Below, piece by piece: positions 26,866-36,193 of a stretch of DNA of 64,000 nucleotides. Positions within the stretch are counted from its first letter, which is position 1. Each line of letters opens with the position of its first letter. The notes beneath the pieces were generated by a model that had not been told where the DNA came from, did not search any database, and worked only from the letters and a program-made list of their open reading frames with translations. A program made the translations under genes and the position numbers. The stretch comes from Pontibacter sp. Tf4 (GTDB lineage Bacteria > Bacteroidota > Bacteroidia > Cytophagales > Hymenobacteraceae): NCBI RefSeq assembly GCF_014212495.1, contig NZ_JACKZC010000004.1:340644-404643 (forward strand), written 5' to 3'.

Positions 26866-27781
26866 CTGGTTATTTTGCCAGCCTGAATCAGGATTTACAG
26901 GATTAAAGGATTTTCAGGATTGTGCTTTCGTTATAGTTTGAGTTATAGTTTTATTGTTACGGTTTGTCCAACCACCCCTGCCCCTCCTTAGCCAAGGAGG
27001 GGAACTCCGATACTGACATTTCAAAAACTATAGTGCTATAGTTACAGACCATGAGGAGGTCAGGTTTACCTGGCCTTTCGTATCTATAGCCACGAGAAAG
27101 TAACCGATCTGCCTTAACGAAGAGCAAGTACAGCTACTATAGTTAAAGCAGCCGCTATCGAATTTGATTTCAGTCTTTGGGTTGAGCGCCTTGGCAGGTT
27201 CCGGTGCCGATAGGCAGCGCGACGTCAGGAGCGCAGGAAGCTGGCACCGCGCGATGCCCGAAGACGAGGCCTCCCGGCCGTGAGGGCACCAAGGCTAAAT
27301 TGAAACTGTAGGTGAGTAGAGCTCCCAGGATTGGAGGAAGCGATGGAACAACGGCTTGTATCGAGTAGTAGGCAAAGCCAACTATAGAACTATAGCTTTT
27401 CGAACTATAGGCTTAGATAGATTTCTCGCTGCACTCAAAATGACAATACTGGCTATAGGATATATAAAATCCCTCGGCTATAGCTCGGCATGACAAGAGA
27501 AACTATAGCCTCAACTTGTACCAGAATCCCAACTTCCTCACAAATCCCATAAACACCTCTTTTAAAATAAACCCTAAACCAGCGAGCACAACAACGATAT
27601 TAACCTGCATGACAACCCATAATTTTGCACTTCTTTTAGCTGGTAATCAGATGCTTTCTTGTAATTACCCAACAACTATTCTCCCGGAAATGAGTAAATA
27701 ATTAACCCCTTGTTGATCCTTCCCGTCGCTTGCAAAGCAAAATGAATGCAACAAGACCTGATTTTATAGCATCGAATTTAT
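26866..27781. other. Long spacer with composite repeat copy 1; no gene seen
   Basis: The first 630 bp are the composite repeat described separately. The remaining 280 bp (27500-27781) are A+T-rich and carry a possible promoter for the nucleotidyltransferase gene. A short frame at 27516-27701 exists, but it has no RBS, odd composition and no recognisable features. Confidence 0.6.
26884..27495 (+). repeat. Composite intergenic repeat, copy 1
   Basis: Five modules in order: (a) AATCAGGATTTACAGGATT-type words; (b) a palindrome CCCTCCTTAGCCAAGGAGGG preceded by ACCCCTGCC; (c) ACAGACCATGAGGAGGTCAGG; (d) a G+C-rich block from CAGTCTTTGGGTTGAGCGCC through GGCCTCCCGGCC to GAGCTCCC; (e) GATAGATTTCTCGCTGC then CTCGGCATGAC. 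The same order recurs at 43795-44569 and, inverted, at 55037-55664. The joints are packed with CTATAG words. Confidence 0.85.
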
Positions 27782-28576
27782 ATGAAAAAGATAAAAGAAG
27801 AGAAAGCGGTGGTAAACGGCAAGAGCGTAGCTACGCCCAAAGAAGCTACAAACGGCCAGGATATTGCCAACGAATTTTATAAGAAAACCCTGACACTCCT
27901 GAAGGATAGTCCGACGCCTTACCTGCTTGGGGGCGGCTACGCAATGTACGAGTACACCGGCATAGAGCGCGACATGAAAGACCTGGATATTTTCTGCAAG
28001 CCCAGCGAGTACCAGTACCACCTGAAATACCTGAACGACCAGGGCTACCAGACCGAAATTACGGATGCCCGCTGGCTGGCCAAAGTGTTCCAAAACGGCT
28101 ATTACATCGACATTATTTTTGATACAGTAAACAACATCTGCACCGTAGACGACAGCTGGTATGAGTATGCCGTGAAAGGCAAAGTGTTTGGGGTACCGGT
28201 AAAATTCCTGGCGCCGGAAGAGCTTATCTGGTGTAAAATATACGTGCAGAACCGCGAACGCTACGACGGTGCCGACGTGAACCATCTGTTTCTGCGGTAC
28301 GGTAAAAAGCTGGACTGGAAACGCCTGTTCCGCCGCATGGACCACCACTGGCAATTGCTTCTGAGCCAGGTCATCAACTTCCAGTTCGTTTATCCCGCCG
28401 ACCGCGACATTATTCCGAAGTGGTTGTTTGATGAGCTGATTCAGCGGGCACAGCACCAATACGAGCTGCCAGCGTCGGTAGAGAAAGTGTGCCGCGGCCC
28501 TATTATAGACCAGACCCAGTACAAAACCGATATTACGGAATGGGAGTACAAGGTGGTAACTATAAAAACCATTTAA
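27782..28576 (+). CDS. Nucleotidyltransferase-fold protein
   Basis: A 264-residue protein. LLGGGYAMYEYTGIERDMKD followed by LDIF matches the GG...DxD core of nucleotidyltransferases used by minimal NTases and AbiEii-type toxins. A third acidic residue appears in YYIDIIFD. The later part is helical, with LAPEELIWCKIYVQNRERYD. What it transfers, and to what, is unknown. It is 3 bp from a metallophosphoesterase gene, so the two are surely co-transcribed. Confidence 0.8.
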   Translation: MKKIKEEKAVVNGKSVATPKEATNGQDIANEFYKKTLTLLKDSPTPYLLGGGYAMYEYTGIERDMKDLDIFCKPSEYQYHLKYLNDQGYQTEITDARWLAKVFQNGYYIDIIFDTVNNICTVDDSWYEYAVKGKVFGVPVKFLAPEELIWCKIYVQNRERYDGADVNHLFLRYGKKLDWKRLFRRMDHHWQLLLSQVINFQFVYPADRDIIPKWLFDELIQRAQHQYELPASVEKVCRGPIIDQTQYKTDITEWEYKVVTIKTI

Positions 28577-28579
28577 CGG

Positions 28580-29320
28580 ATGGATAAAAAGAGAAAGAAG
28601 ACCCGCATTGCTGCGGTTGGCGATATACACGTTCGGGAAACGGACAAAGGCAAATGGACAGATTTTTTTAAGGATGTATCGGCAGACGCGGATGTGCTGC
28701 TGATCTGCGGCGACCTGACCGACCATGGCCGTGCCTCGGAGGCCGAAGTGTTGAGCCAGGAACTACGGGCTTGCTCTATACCGGTGGTAGCGGTGCTCGG
28801 CAACCACGATTACGACCAGAATGAACATAATGAGATCCGGAAAACCTTAGCGGAAGCCGGCGTAACGATGCTGGATGGCGATATGATTGTGCTGGAAGGC
28901 GTGGGGTTTGCCGGGGTGAAAGGCTTTGGTGGAGGTTTTAACCGCGCCATGCTGGCCATGTTCGGCGAACCGATGATGAAGCAGTTTGTGCAGGAAGCCG
29001 TGGACGAATCGCTGAAACTGGATGGCGCCTTGTCGCGCCTCGAAACCGAGCACCCGGACATTCCGAAAATTGCGGTGCTGCATTATGCGCCTATTTCGGC
29101 AACTATAGAAGGAGAGCCAGAAGCTATTTACCCGTTCCTGGGCTCCTCGCGCTTAGCCGAACCATTGGAGCGCCGGCAGGTACTCGCTGCTTTCCATGGG
29201 CATGCGCACGTAGGTACCCTGGAAGGACAGACAGCCAAAGGTGTAAAGGTATTTAATGTGGCCAAACCACTGCTGCAAAAGCTTGATAAACCGTTGCCTT
29301 ATTACGTGCTGGAGGTATAA
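28580..29320 (+). CDS. Metallophosphoesterase
   Basis: A 246-residue calcineurin-like phosphoesterase. The metal-binding blocks are in order: AVGDIHVRE, LLICGDLTDHG, VLGNHDYD, VLHYAPIS and FHGHAHVG. It is a cytosolic protein without a signal peptide. It shares an operon with the nucleotidyltransferase. The pairing hints at addition and removal of a phosphate-linked group, but the substrate is not known. Confidence 0.92.
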   Translation: MDKKRKKTRIAAVGDIHVRETDKGKWTDFFKDVSADADVLLICGDLTDHGRASEAEVLSQELRACSIPVVAVLGNHDYDQNEHNEIRKTLAEAGVTMLDGDMIVLEGVGFAGVKGFGGGFNRAMLAMFGEPMMKQFVQEAVDESLKLDGALSRLETEHPDIPKIAVLHYAPISATIEGEPEAIYPFLGSSRLAEPLERRQVLAAFHGHAHVGTLEGQTAKGVKVFNVAKPLLQKLDKPLPYYVLEV

Positions 29321-29340
29321 ACTATAGTTTCAGATAATGT

Positions 29341-29375
29341 AAACGGCCGCCTGTGTTAAGGGGGCCGTTTTGTTT
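29341..29375. terminator. Terminator between convergent genes
   Basis: AAACGGCC (29341-29348) pairs with GGCCGTTT (29363-29370) and is followed by TGTTTTAG. It may serve both the phosphoesterase and the DUF4846 gene. Confidence 0.85.
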
Positions 29376-30232
29376 TAGAAACGCTTCAGGTGGTTTTTCT
29401 GGAAAGTCCATTCCGGGGTCAGTAAAGGCCCGTTAAATTTTGTGCTATACCAGGGGCTAAGCTCCGGGTTCATGGGGTTTTGCAGAATCTGAATTTCCTG
29501 GGCGGGCATGTAGCTTTGGGCCAGTAAGAAAAGCTTTTCGCCGGTCTGCGTGTTTACGGCCATATCCATCACGATAACGGCATGCCCCGGACTACCGCCT
29601 TTTATAAATACATCACCGATCTGGATATCAGCTATAGTTGCGGCCTTCATTTCTTTCTCCAAAGAGAGCGTGCCGGCATAGCTGAACACAACCTTCAGAT
29701 AATCGCGGAACGAACTATAGTTGGTGGCCGGAGTTGCTTTTTTAACCCAGTTCACATCATTGCCTTTCACACTTATTCTGTAGCCCTGCTGCCACTTACT
29801 ATAGTTTGCAGTAAAGCCATTGGTAAAATTAAAGTGAATAGCATTGTAGCGTTTCTGTTCGAAAAGGTATTCGGCCCGCAAGCGCATTACGGCATCGGCG
29901 CACTGCTGCAGGTCGTAGTTACCAACATCAATATCCAGCACGGCATCATACACCCCATCGTTGGGTTTTACTTTGCCATTGTAGTAATGCACCACCGCGC
30001 CATATGGCTTCAGTTTAAAGTTCTGCAGATAAGCCGCAAAAGAGTTCGACTGTGGTTTAACACGTGTAAAGCTTGCCGGAGCCGGATATCTCTCTGCTAT
30101 CGTTTTGCCTTCAGGGTTGACCTTTACCTCATGTGCTCTCACTTCCTCAGTAGGGTTCTCTTTTATCTGTTCAGCATTTGAATGGCAGGCTGTAAATAGT
30201 GTTAAGAGGAGAGGGGTAAGGCAGCGCTTCAT
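29375..30232 (-). CDS. DUF4846 domain lipoprotein
   Basis: A 285-residue lipoprotein (lipobox LFTAC near residue 16). Conserved segments include FAAYLQNFKLKPYG, YDAVLDIDVGNYDLQQCADA, GDVFIKGGSPGHAVIVMDMA and LAQSYMPAQEIQILQNP. These fit the DUF4846 family of secreted Bacteroidota proteins. GHAVIV with its nearby Asp resembles the His-containing core of NlpC/P60-like hydrolases, but I cannot prove enzymatic activity. It is transcribed alone. Confidence 0.82.
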   Translation of the reverse strand: MKRCLTPLLLTLFTACHSNAEQIKENPTEEVRAHEVKVNPEGKTIAERYPAPASFTRVKPQSNSFAAYLQNFKLKPYGAVVHYYNGKVKPNDGVYDAVLDIDVGNYDLQQCADAVMRLRAEYLFEQKRYNAIHFNFTNGFTANYSKWQQGYRISVKGNDVNWVKKATPATNYSSFRDYLKVVFSYAGTLSLEKEMKAATIADIQIGDVFIKGGSPGHAVIVMDMAVNTQTGEKLFLLAQSYMPAQEIQILQNPMNPELSPWYSTKFNGPLLTPEWTFQKNHLKRF

Positions 30233-30440
30233 ACGTTTGTCTTTTTATGGAAGATAATGTTTAATCCTGATAATTACCAATAAGCGAACTATGTCGCGAG
30301 CGTCCACGCTCGTGACGAACTATAGCAGGGGCCTCTGGCCTTGTTTAAACTTCAGACAGTTTTACCAAACTATTTGGATTTGCACTGCTAAGAAAGTATA
30401 CGTTACACAAAAGCGAGAACAGAACGTAAACCAGTTGCTG

Positions 30441-30476
30441 ACTGTCCCCTTGAGGGGACTACAGGGGTGTAATCGT
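30441..30476 (+). repeat. Left inner arm of the perfect 36-bp inverted repeat
   Basis: Exact reverse complement of 30928-30963. Internally palindromic around CCCCTTGAGGGG. Confidence 0.95.
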
Positions 30477-30531
30477 TCCCGATCTAAGTCCTCAGTATTT
30501 ATCAAACTATCAAACCGGAAAGTAATCGACC

Positions 30532-30909
30532 TTGGCTAAAAACAAAATCATTCCATACAGAGCAGACCTAAAGACGAAGGCCCGTGAGCTGAGAAGGAAC
30601 AGCACTTTATCTGAAATCCTACTGTGGCAGGAAATAAAAGAGAGAAAGCTTTTTGGGTATCAGTTTCACAGGCAAGTGCCCATGTTGGATTTTATAGTTG
30701 ACTTCTACTCACATGAATTGCAGTTAGCTATAGAAATTGATGGATATAGCCATAGCCAAAACTATAAATATGATATAAAGCGGCAGGCTGAAATAGAGCA
30801 GTATGGTGTGCAGTTTCTAAGATTTGATGATATGGAAGTGAAAAGGGATATGCAGAATGTACTAAGGACATTGGAGAGCTGGATCAGAGATAAGTCGCAA
30901 ATTAAATGA
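30532..30909 (+). CDS. DUF559 family PD-(D/E)xK endonuclease-like protein
   Basis: A 125-residue protein related to the Vsr-like DUF559 group. LRRNSTLSEILLWQEIKERK begins the domain, FGYQFHRQVPMLDFIVDFY follows and AIEIDGYSHSQ carries the acidic nuclease residues with a downstream His. The start is TTG (MAKNKIIPYRADL). It is cytosolic. The gene is by eye richer in A+T than its neighbours. It sits alone inside perfect and imperfect inverted repeats, which suggests that it moves with them. Biochemical activity of DUF559 proteins is little known; nuclease activity is inferred from the fold. Confidence 0.9.
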   Translation: MAKNKIIPYRADLKTKARELRRNSTLSEILLWQEIKERKLFGYQFHRQVPMLDFIVDFYSHELQLAIEIDGYSHSQNYKYDIKRQAEIEQYGVQFLRFDDMEVKRDMQNVLRTLESWIRDKSQIK

Positions 30910-30927
30910 GGAGAATTTTGTTCATGC

Positions 30928-30963
30928 ACGATTACACCCCTGTAGTCCCCTCAAGGGGACAGT
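30928..30963 (-). repeat. Right inner arm of the perfect 36-bp inverted repeat
   Basis: Exact reverse complement of 30441-30476. It begins 19 bp after the DUF559 stop codon and could also act as a transcription stop. Confidence 0.95.
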
Positions 30964-31030
30964 CTACTTGTAAAATCTCGTCTGCTATAGTTCGTCACGA
31001 GCGAGGACGCTCGCGCCATGTACAAAAAAA

Positions 31031-31057
31031 ACAGGCTGCCCCATCCGGGCAGCCTGT
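31031..31057 (-). terminator. Terminator after the amidohydrolase gene
   Basis: ACAGGCTGCCC and GGGCAGCCTGT form an 11-bp stem, with a run of A on the left giving a U-tract on the minus strand. Confidence 0.9.
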
Positions 31058-31081
31058 TTGCTATAGTTTAAAACGTAAATC

Positions 31082-34000
31082 TTAGTGACGGCAGGTACAA
31101 TGCTCACCGGCAATGCCTTCGAAGCGGGTGTTGGTGCCTTCGTGCCAGTCGAATGCGGTGGCGGTGCGGCTGTTTTCCCACCAGAATTTGCCTGGCTGCT
31201 TTTTATAGTTGCCTATTTCTGCCATGGTAGCAGCATCGTACAGGCGACCATTCACCATCGTGTATTTCACGTGCTCGGTGTTCTGGATATTCTCCAGTGG
31301 GTTAGCATCCAGCACGATCAGGTCGGCCAGTTTACCCTCTTCCAGTGAGCCGATTTCCTTGCCCATGCCAATATACTCGGCACCGTTCAGGGTTGCAGCA
31401 CGAAGCGCTTCCAGGTTGGTCATGCCGCCTTGCTGCAGCATCCATAGTTCCCAGTGCGCGCCTAAGCCTTGTAGCTGACCATGCGCGCCCAGGTTCACTT
31501 TTACACCGGCATCGGATAATTTTTTTGCCGATTCTGACGTCAGGATGTGGCCGTTCTTGTATTCTTCGTCAGGCACCAGTGTAACGCGGCGCGAGCGACC
31601 ATCTATAACAGAACGAGGCGTGAATTTCAGCAGGCGCTCTTTTTCCCAGGCATTGGTTTTCTGGTACCAGTAGTACTCACCGGAGTTACCGGCATAGTTC
31701 ACGATCAGGGTAGGGGTGTAGCCAGTTTCAGATGCTTTCCATACTTCTACCACGTCTTTGTAAAGCGGGGCAACCGGAATGTTGTGCTCAATACCGGAGT
31801 GACCATCCAGGATCATGCTCATGTTGTGGAAGAACGTAGAACCACCTTCCGGTACCACGGTCATGTTCAGTTCGCGGGCAGCCTGAATTACCTGCTGGCG
31901 CTGCTCACGGCGTGGCTGGTTGTAGCTCTTCACCGAGAAACCGCCTACTGCTTTAATGCGACGCAGATGCGAGCGGGCATCGTCCAGGCTGTTGATCACG
32001 GCTTTAAAGTTACCATCAGCACCGTAAAGAATAGTACCGGTAGAGTAAATGCGCGGTCCGATCATGTTACCAGCTTTCACGGCTTCCGACTGGCTGAACA
32101 CCATTTCGGTAGTTGATGACGGGTCGTGCGTTGTTGTTACGCCGTATGCCAGGTTGGTGTAGTACGACCACTGCTTCTGCGGGCTCATACCGTTACGGAA
32201 AGTACCCAGGTGCGCGTGTACGTCCACTATACCAGGCATAATGGTTTTACCGGCAGCGTCTATCACTTTCGCGTCTTTCGGTATAGTTACGTTTTTGCCG
32301 ACAGCCACAATGCGGTTGCCATCTACAACTATAGTTCCGCCTTCAATCACCTCGTCGCCCTTCATGGTAATGATGCGGGCGTTCGTGAAAGCTACTTTAC
32401 CTTCCGGTGTATCTGTTTTCAGCACCAGGCCGATCTTTGTTCCGGTCGTATCAATAGCTGGAAGTTTATCCGGCGCGCCATCAACAAAAGCAAAACGGTT
32501 CTTGATGTCGTTTGAGAAATACTCATCGCCCAGTACCCAGTTCACTTTTTTGCTGTCGCCAGACCAATGGATACTGGTGCCGGCATCGCGGGTGAAACGG
32601 GCAACCGGAACAGCTTTGGTTTCAGCGCTCAGATCCATGCCAGAACCGTTTGCAGTAAACGGAACCACATAGCCGTTAAACAGCTCTACAAACGCCAGCC
32701 ATTTGTTGTCCGGGCTTGGGTAAAACTGGTCGGTGTACTTGGATGTATAGTGCGTTTGCTCTTCTTTTCCGTTCAGGTCTACAGATTTAAAGGCTGATTT
32801 ACCACCTTCATACCCAGTAAAGAAAATGCGATCAGAAGTGGCGTTGAATAGTGGAGAAGATCCGTTCTTCTGTACAAAAGTAGATTTGCCACCATCAGCA
32901 GACATGTAGTAAATGCCACGCTCGTTGCCATGCGCATAACCCATGTGGTTGTTGCCGCCTTCTTTGTTATAAACTATAAACTTACCGTTCGGCGAGAACG
33001 AAGCATTAGTGTAGAAACCTTTCTCAGCACTCAGTTTGGTTGGCTTCGCATTTTTCTTGCGGATATCCAGTTTCATGATCGCTCCGAAGTTGTCGTCGTT
33101 CCAGGTGGAGTAAACTATAGACTTACCATCTGGTGAGAAGGCAGGGTAAAACTCAAAATCACCACCTTTGGTGATGCGCTCCGGCTTGCCGTTTGGCAGT
33201 TCCTTTTTGTAGATGTGGCCGGCAGCGTTAAATACCAGAATCTTACCATCCGGGGAGGTTACCGCATGGCGGATAGCTTTAGCTGTAAACTCTTTCGGCG
33301 ATACGCCACCGTTCTTGCTGAAATCATGGCGAACGGCATCGGCAATGTAATGTGTGGCAGTAGCCTCAAACGGGATGTTGGTTATCTTCTGGTTGGCTAC
33401 ATCTACTTTGTTGATCTTGCCCTGTGCCCAGTAAACGATGCTCTTGTTGTCTGGTGTCCAGGCGAAGGATGGGTACAGGCCGAAAATAGCCCATGCTTCC
33501 TGCTGGTCTTTGCTCAGGTTATCAACTATAGGCCACTGCTCACCAGTTTTCAGATTCTGAATAAACAGCACCGATTTGGTACGCACGCGGCGCACAAACG
33601 CAATGTGCTTGCCATCTCTTGATATAGTTGGGCGCACGGAGCCACCGTTACCGGTAACGATGTTTTCGATCTCTCCTGTGTTACGGTCTACTCTGCGGAT
33701 CACGTAGATCTGGCCGTTCGGGTCTTTGTTGTACTCAAACGTAGTGCCACCGCTCATGTCTTCAGAGAAATACACATACTTACCATCCGGCGATACAAAT
33801 GGCTCACCGGCATCCTGTTGGTCGTTTTTGCGTTTGGTCAGCTGTATACCAGCACCGCCTGTGCGGTGGTACATCCACATTTCGCCGGCACCCAGCGAGC
33901 GGGTATTGGTAAAGTGCTTACGGGCAACAATGTACTGGCCATCCGGTGTCCAGACAGCATTATTCAATAACCTGAAGTTCTCGTTGGTGATCTGTCTGGC

Positions 34001-34381
34001 ATCCGAACCGTCGCGCTTCATGATCCAGATGTTGTCGCCACCACCGGCATCCGATGTAAAGGAAATAAACTTACCATCTGGGCTGAAACGTGGCTGCACT
34101 TCGTAAGGGCGGCCGGTACGCAGAAGCTTCGCTTTGCCACCCGAAATCGGCATGATGTAGATATCGCCGAGCATGTCGAACACGATCTCTTTGCCATCCG
34201 GACTTACGTCCAGGCTCATCCAGGTGCCTTCGTCGGTGGTTACGGTAATTTCTTTTTCGGTTCCGTGGGCAGCGTCCACTTTCCATTTCTTGTCATCTTT
34301 TTTGTCCTGTGCTACGGCAGAGCTTATAGGTAAAGCAAGTGCCGCTGCCAGGAACATACTCAGATAAGTACGTTTATTCAT
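31082..34381 (-). CDS. Secreted amidohydrolase with TolB-like beta-propeller
   Basis: A 1099-residue exported protein (signal peptide MNKRTYLSMFLAAALALPIS). Residues about 45-640 carry many WD40-like/TolB repeats of the type SPDGKFIVY or SPDGKEIVF, forming a beta-propeller. Residues about 670-1080 are an amidohydrolase: PGIVDVHAHLG holds the first metal histidines, and SGIEHNIPV and NLGAHGQ supply later ones. LADLIVLDANPLENI is the closing strand. Members are annotated as Tol-Pal-like amidohydrolases; peptide or dipeptide substrates are plausible. The C-terminus ends in HCTCRH. It is single-gene, with its own terminator. Confidence 0.93.
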   Translation of the reverse strand: MNKRTYLSMFLAAALALPISSAVAQDKKDDKKWKVDAAHGTEKEITVTTDEGTWMSLDVSPDGKEIVFDMLGDIYIMPISGGKAKLLRTGRPYEVQPRFSPDGKFISFTSDAGGGDNIWIMKRDGSDARQITNENFRLLNNAVWTPDGQYIVARKHFTNTRSLGAGEMWMYHRTGGAGIQLTKRKNDQQDAGEPFVSPDGKYVYFSEDMSGGTTFEYNKDPNGQIYVIRRVDRNTGEIENIVTGNGGSVRPTISRDGKHIAFVRRVRTKSVLFIQNLKTGEQWPIVDNLSKDQQEAWAIFGLYPSFAWTPDNKSIVYWAQGKINKVDVANQKITNIPFEATATHYIADAVRHDFSKNGGVSPKEFTAKAIRHAVTSPDGKILVFNAAGHIYKKELPNGKPERITKGGDFEFYPAFSPDGKSIVYSTWNDDNFGAIMKLDIRKKNAKPTKLSAEKGFYTNASFSPNGKFIVYNKEGGNNHMGYAHGNERGIYYMSADGGKSTFVQKNGSSPLFNATSDRIFFTGYEGGKSAFKSVDLNGKEEQTHYTSKYTDQFYPSPDNKWLAFVELFNGYVVPFTANGSGMDLSAETKAVPVARFTRDAGTSIHWSGDSKKVNWVLGDEYFSNDIKNRFAFVDGAPDKLPAIDTTGTKIGLVLKTDTPEGKVAFTNARIITMKGDEVIEGGTIVVDGNRIVAVGKNVTIPKDAKVIDAAGKTIMPGIVDVHAHLGTFRNGMSPQKQWSYYTNLAYGVTTTHDPSSTTEMVFSQSEAVKAGNMIGPRIYSTGTILYGADGNFKAVINSLDDARSHLRRIKAVGGFSVKSYNQPRREQRQQVIQAARELNMTVVPEGGSTFFHNMSMILDGHSGIEHNIPVAPLYKDVVEVWKASETGYTPTLIVNYAGNSGEYYWYQKTNAWEKERLLKFTPRSVIDGRSRRVTLVPDEEYKNGHILTSESAKKLSDAGVKVNLGAHGQLQGLGAHWELWMLQQGGMTNLEALRAATLNGAEYIGMGKEIGSLEEGKLADLIVLDANPLENIQNTEHVKYTMVNGRLYDAATMAEIGNYKKQPGKFWWENSRTATAFDWHEGTNTRFEGIAGEHCTCRH

Positions 34382-34545
34382 GGTAGGGTGAAATTGGTTG
34401 ATTAGTCGTTTACCAAAGATACTAAATAGGACCAGTGATTAAAGAGATTTTACAGATTAAGTAGGATTTTGAGCCTTACGTTCTTTGCCTGATCCTTCGC
34501 GTACTTAGTGGGTAAGTCTTACTGCAAGGTGCGCAAAGCTATAGT

Positions 34546-35979
34546 TTAAAATTTAAGCCTCCCGAACTTATAGTAGCCTTTACCGGAACCCAGCACAATA
34601 AACTCCTGCCGGCTGAGCTTGTAAGCTGCGGAAGGAACAAGGTAGAAGTCCTGATGGCGGCCGGTCTGCGATCTGCGGAGTGGCCTGACGCGCTGCTTTC
34701 CATCGGGGGCTATGGTAACCAGTACAGGCGTTTTCAGTATAGCTCTCGGGCTGGCCATTATGATCTCGTTCTGCTCGTTATAGTTGTATTCAAAATCAAG
34801 GTAGATAAGTTTTATAGTATCTGCTTCTGTGGTGGCTATGTACGAACTGAGCTGTACAGCCCGCGCCGCCTCTGCCTGGTGTTTGTTAACGCTGGTAGTA
34901 AGCTGGGGTGCGCCGTTTGCTGCAAACGTGGTGATGAGGATATCGTCGGTATGGCGGTCGCTGGCAGAGGTGGTAGTTACCTCGCCGAGCAGGGCCGTGC
35001 GGTTGCCCGGAAGCGGAAGCAGTTGCTGCAGTTGCAGGTGGCGCAGGCGCTGGCTGTGGTCCTGGTCCGGTTTATACGCCTTATAGTTTTGCAGAAAAAG
35101 GCTGTCGATGGGGCTGTAGTTGAGAGTTAACCTTCGCAAGCGGCCTTTGGGGATTCGGTAAAAGAAAGTGCCGGTAGGCTCGGGTTGCAGGCTGGCCACA
35201 AAAGGGGCCGGCGCCGTAGTGCCCGCTACAATCACATCGCCGTTCAGGATGCCAAGCTTTGCTTGCAAGGGCCGTTGCGCGGTGCTGCCTATTGCCTGCA
35301 TGGCGTTGCTGCCGTTACGGCCCTCGAATCTGTACAGAAAAAAAGCGGCTTCCGGCGAATTGGTGGCAGGCAGCCGGGTCAGGATGTAGGCTGTGCCTGC
35401 TTCGGTTACTTCTGTTTGCTGCACCTCGCCCTTTACAGGCAGCGATACCTGCCAGCGCAGGGTAAAAGATCCCTGAAACGATGAAACTATAGTTTGCTGC
35501 GGCTCGGCCTGTTGCTGCAGTATAAGTATCAGTCTGCCGTCTTTTGTCTGGGTATAGATGGTTGCGTCCGGGGTGGTGGTGCCCAGTAAATGGATGGCCG
35601 GCATGTAATTCCCGTGCAGGTCTATTTGCTGGATGTATACTTCTTTTTTGTATCTCTCTGTCCGGGAGGAGAGCAGGTACACCTGGTGGTTCAGCAGGAT
35701 CAGATCCTCGAAGGTGGCGCGGTTGCCGGCGGGGTCCAGGGGTGCGATGGCAACTGCCCAGAGGCGCTGGCCATTGCCGGAATAGTGTTCTAATGTCACC
35801 TGGCTGGTCTGGGTGTAGCGCGTGTAAAATGTGTTGTTATTGCCAGGCCCGATGAGCTGCAGGTAGTTCAGGTTGCGGTTTCGTTGCGGAATTTCAGGCC
35901 CCCAGGTGATGGCAGGTTCCTGTGCCAGGGCAGGTAATGTGAAGAGGAGGAGTACCAGGAAGCGTAAAAATCTCACCAT
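34546..35979 (-). CDS. Secreted protein of unknown function, propeller-like
   Basis: A 477-residue exported protein; ATG 35979 gives the signal peptide MVRFLRFLVLLLFTLPALAQ, though the frame runs on to 36087. The mature sequence is beta-rich with repeated short strands ending in polar turns (LWAVAIAPLD, VYLLSSRTERY, DGRLILILQQ), as in beta-propellers. I see no enzyme motif. It is preceded on the minus strand by the M28 peptidase gene, but a terminator lies between them. Confidence 0.75.
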   Translation of the reverse strand: MVRFLRFLVLLLFTLPALAQEPAITWGPEIPQRNRNLNYLQLIGPGNNNTFYTRYTQTSQVTLEHYSGNGQRLWAVAIAPLDPAGNRATFEDLILLNHQVYLLSSRTERYKKEVYIQQIDLHGNYMPAIHLLGTTTPDATIYTQTKDGRLILILQQQAEPQQTIVSSFQGSFTLRWQVSLPVKGEVQQTEVTEAGTAYILTRLPATNSPEAAFFLYRFEGRNGSNAMQAIGSTAQRPLQAKLGILNGDVIVAGTTAPAPFVASLQPEPTGTFFYRIPKGRLRRLTLNYSPIDSLFLQNYKAYKPDQDHSQRLRHLQLQQLLPLPGNRTALLGEVTTTSASDRHTDDILITTFAANGAPQLTTSVNKHQAEAARAVQLSSYIATTEADTIKLIYLDFEYNYNEQNEIIMASPRAILKTPVLVTIAPDGKQRVRPLRRSQTGRHQDFYLVPSAAYKLSRQEFIVLGSGKGYYKFGRLKF

Positions 35980-36067
35980 ACAGCCAACACAAAATGTTAA
36001 TGCCAACTTAAGTTGTACGCACCAGCCAATAAGGAGATCAAAAGTTGTACAGGTTTGTGGTTTAGGC

Positions 36068-36113
36068 AGAAAAGAAAAGAAACGCAACGTAGGCTGCGTC
36101 TCTTTTCTTTTCT
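36068..36113 (-). terminator. Terminator after the M28 peptidase gene
   Basis: AGAAAAGAAAAGAAACGCA pairs with TGCGTCTCTTTTCTTTTCT over about 18 positions with one mismatch. It acts in the minus direction and could work in both. Confidence 0.85.
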
Positions 36114-36193
36114 GATCAATCTAAAGGACCAAAACTAATCTATAGTTCGGACCAATCTCTTAAAAATCAGTCTTCTCCCTTTAATCACTGATC

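Larger units (their letters stand above)
30291..31020. mobile_element. DUF559-endonuclease element bounded by nested inverted repeats
   Basis: Outer arms at 30291-30328 and 30983-31020 are inverted repeats of 38 bp with two mismatches. Each arm contains a hairpin (CGAGCGTCCACGCTCG on the left) and then GACGAACTATAGCAG. Inner arms at 30441-30476 and 30928-30963 are a perfect 36-bp inverted repeat containing TCCCCTTGAGGGGA and ACAGGGGTGTAATCG. The only gene inside is the DUF559 protein (30532-30909), centred between the inner arms. The left spacer holds GGCCTCTGGCC and TTTAAAC, also found in the repeat at 41.9 kb. Mobility is inferred from the architecture. No target-site duplication was established. 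Confidence 0.7.

Noticed and set aside
26884..27495. Insertion sequence with transposase
   Set aside because: No transposase frame or terminal inverted repeat pair is found in any copy; only palindromic modules are present.
27516..27701. 61-codon frame in the spacer after repeat copy 1
   Set aside because: No recognisable features, composition is low in G+C and it sits in the promoter area of the next gene.
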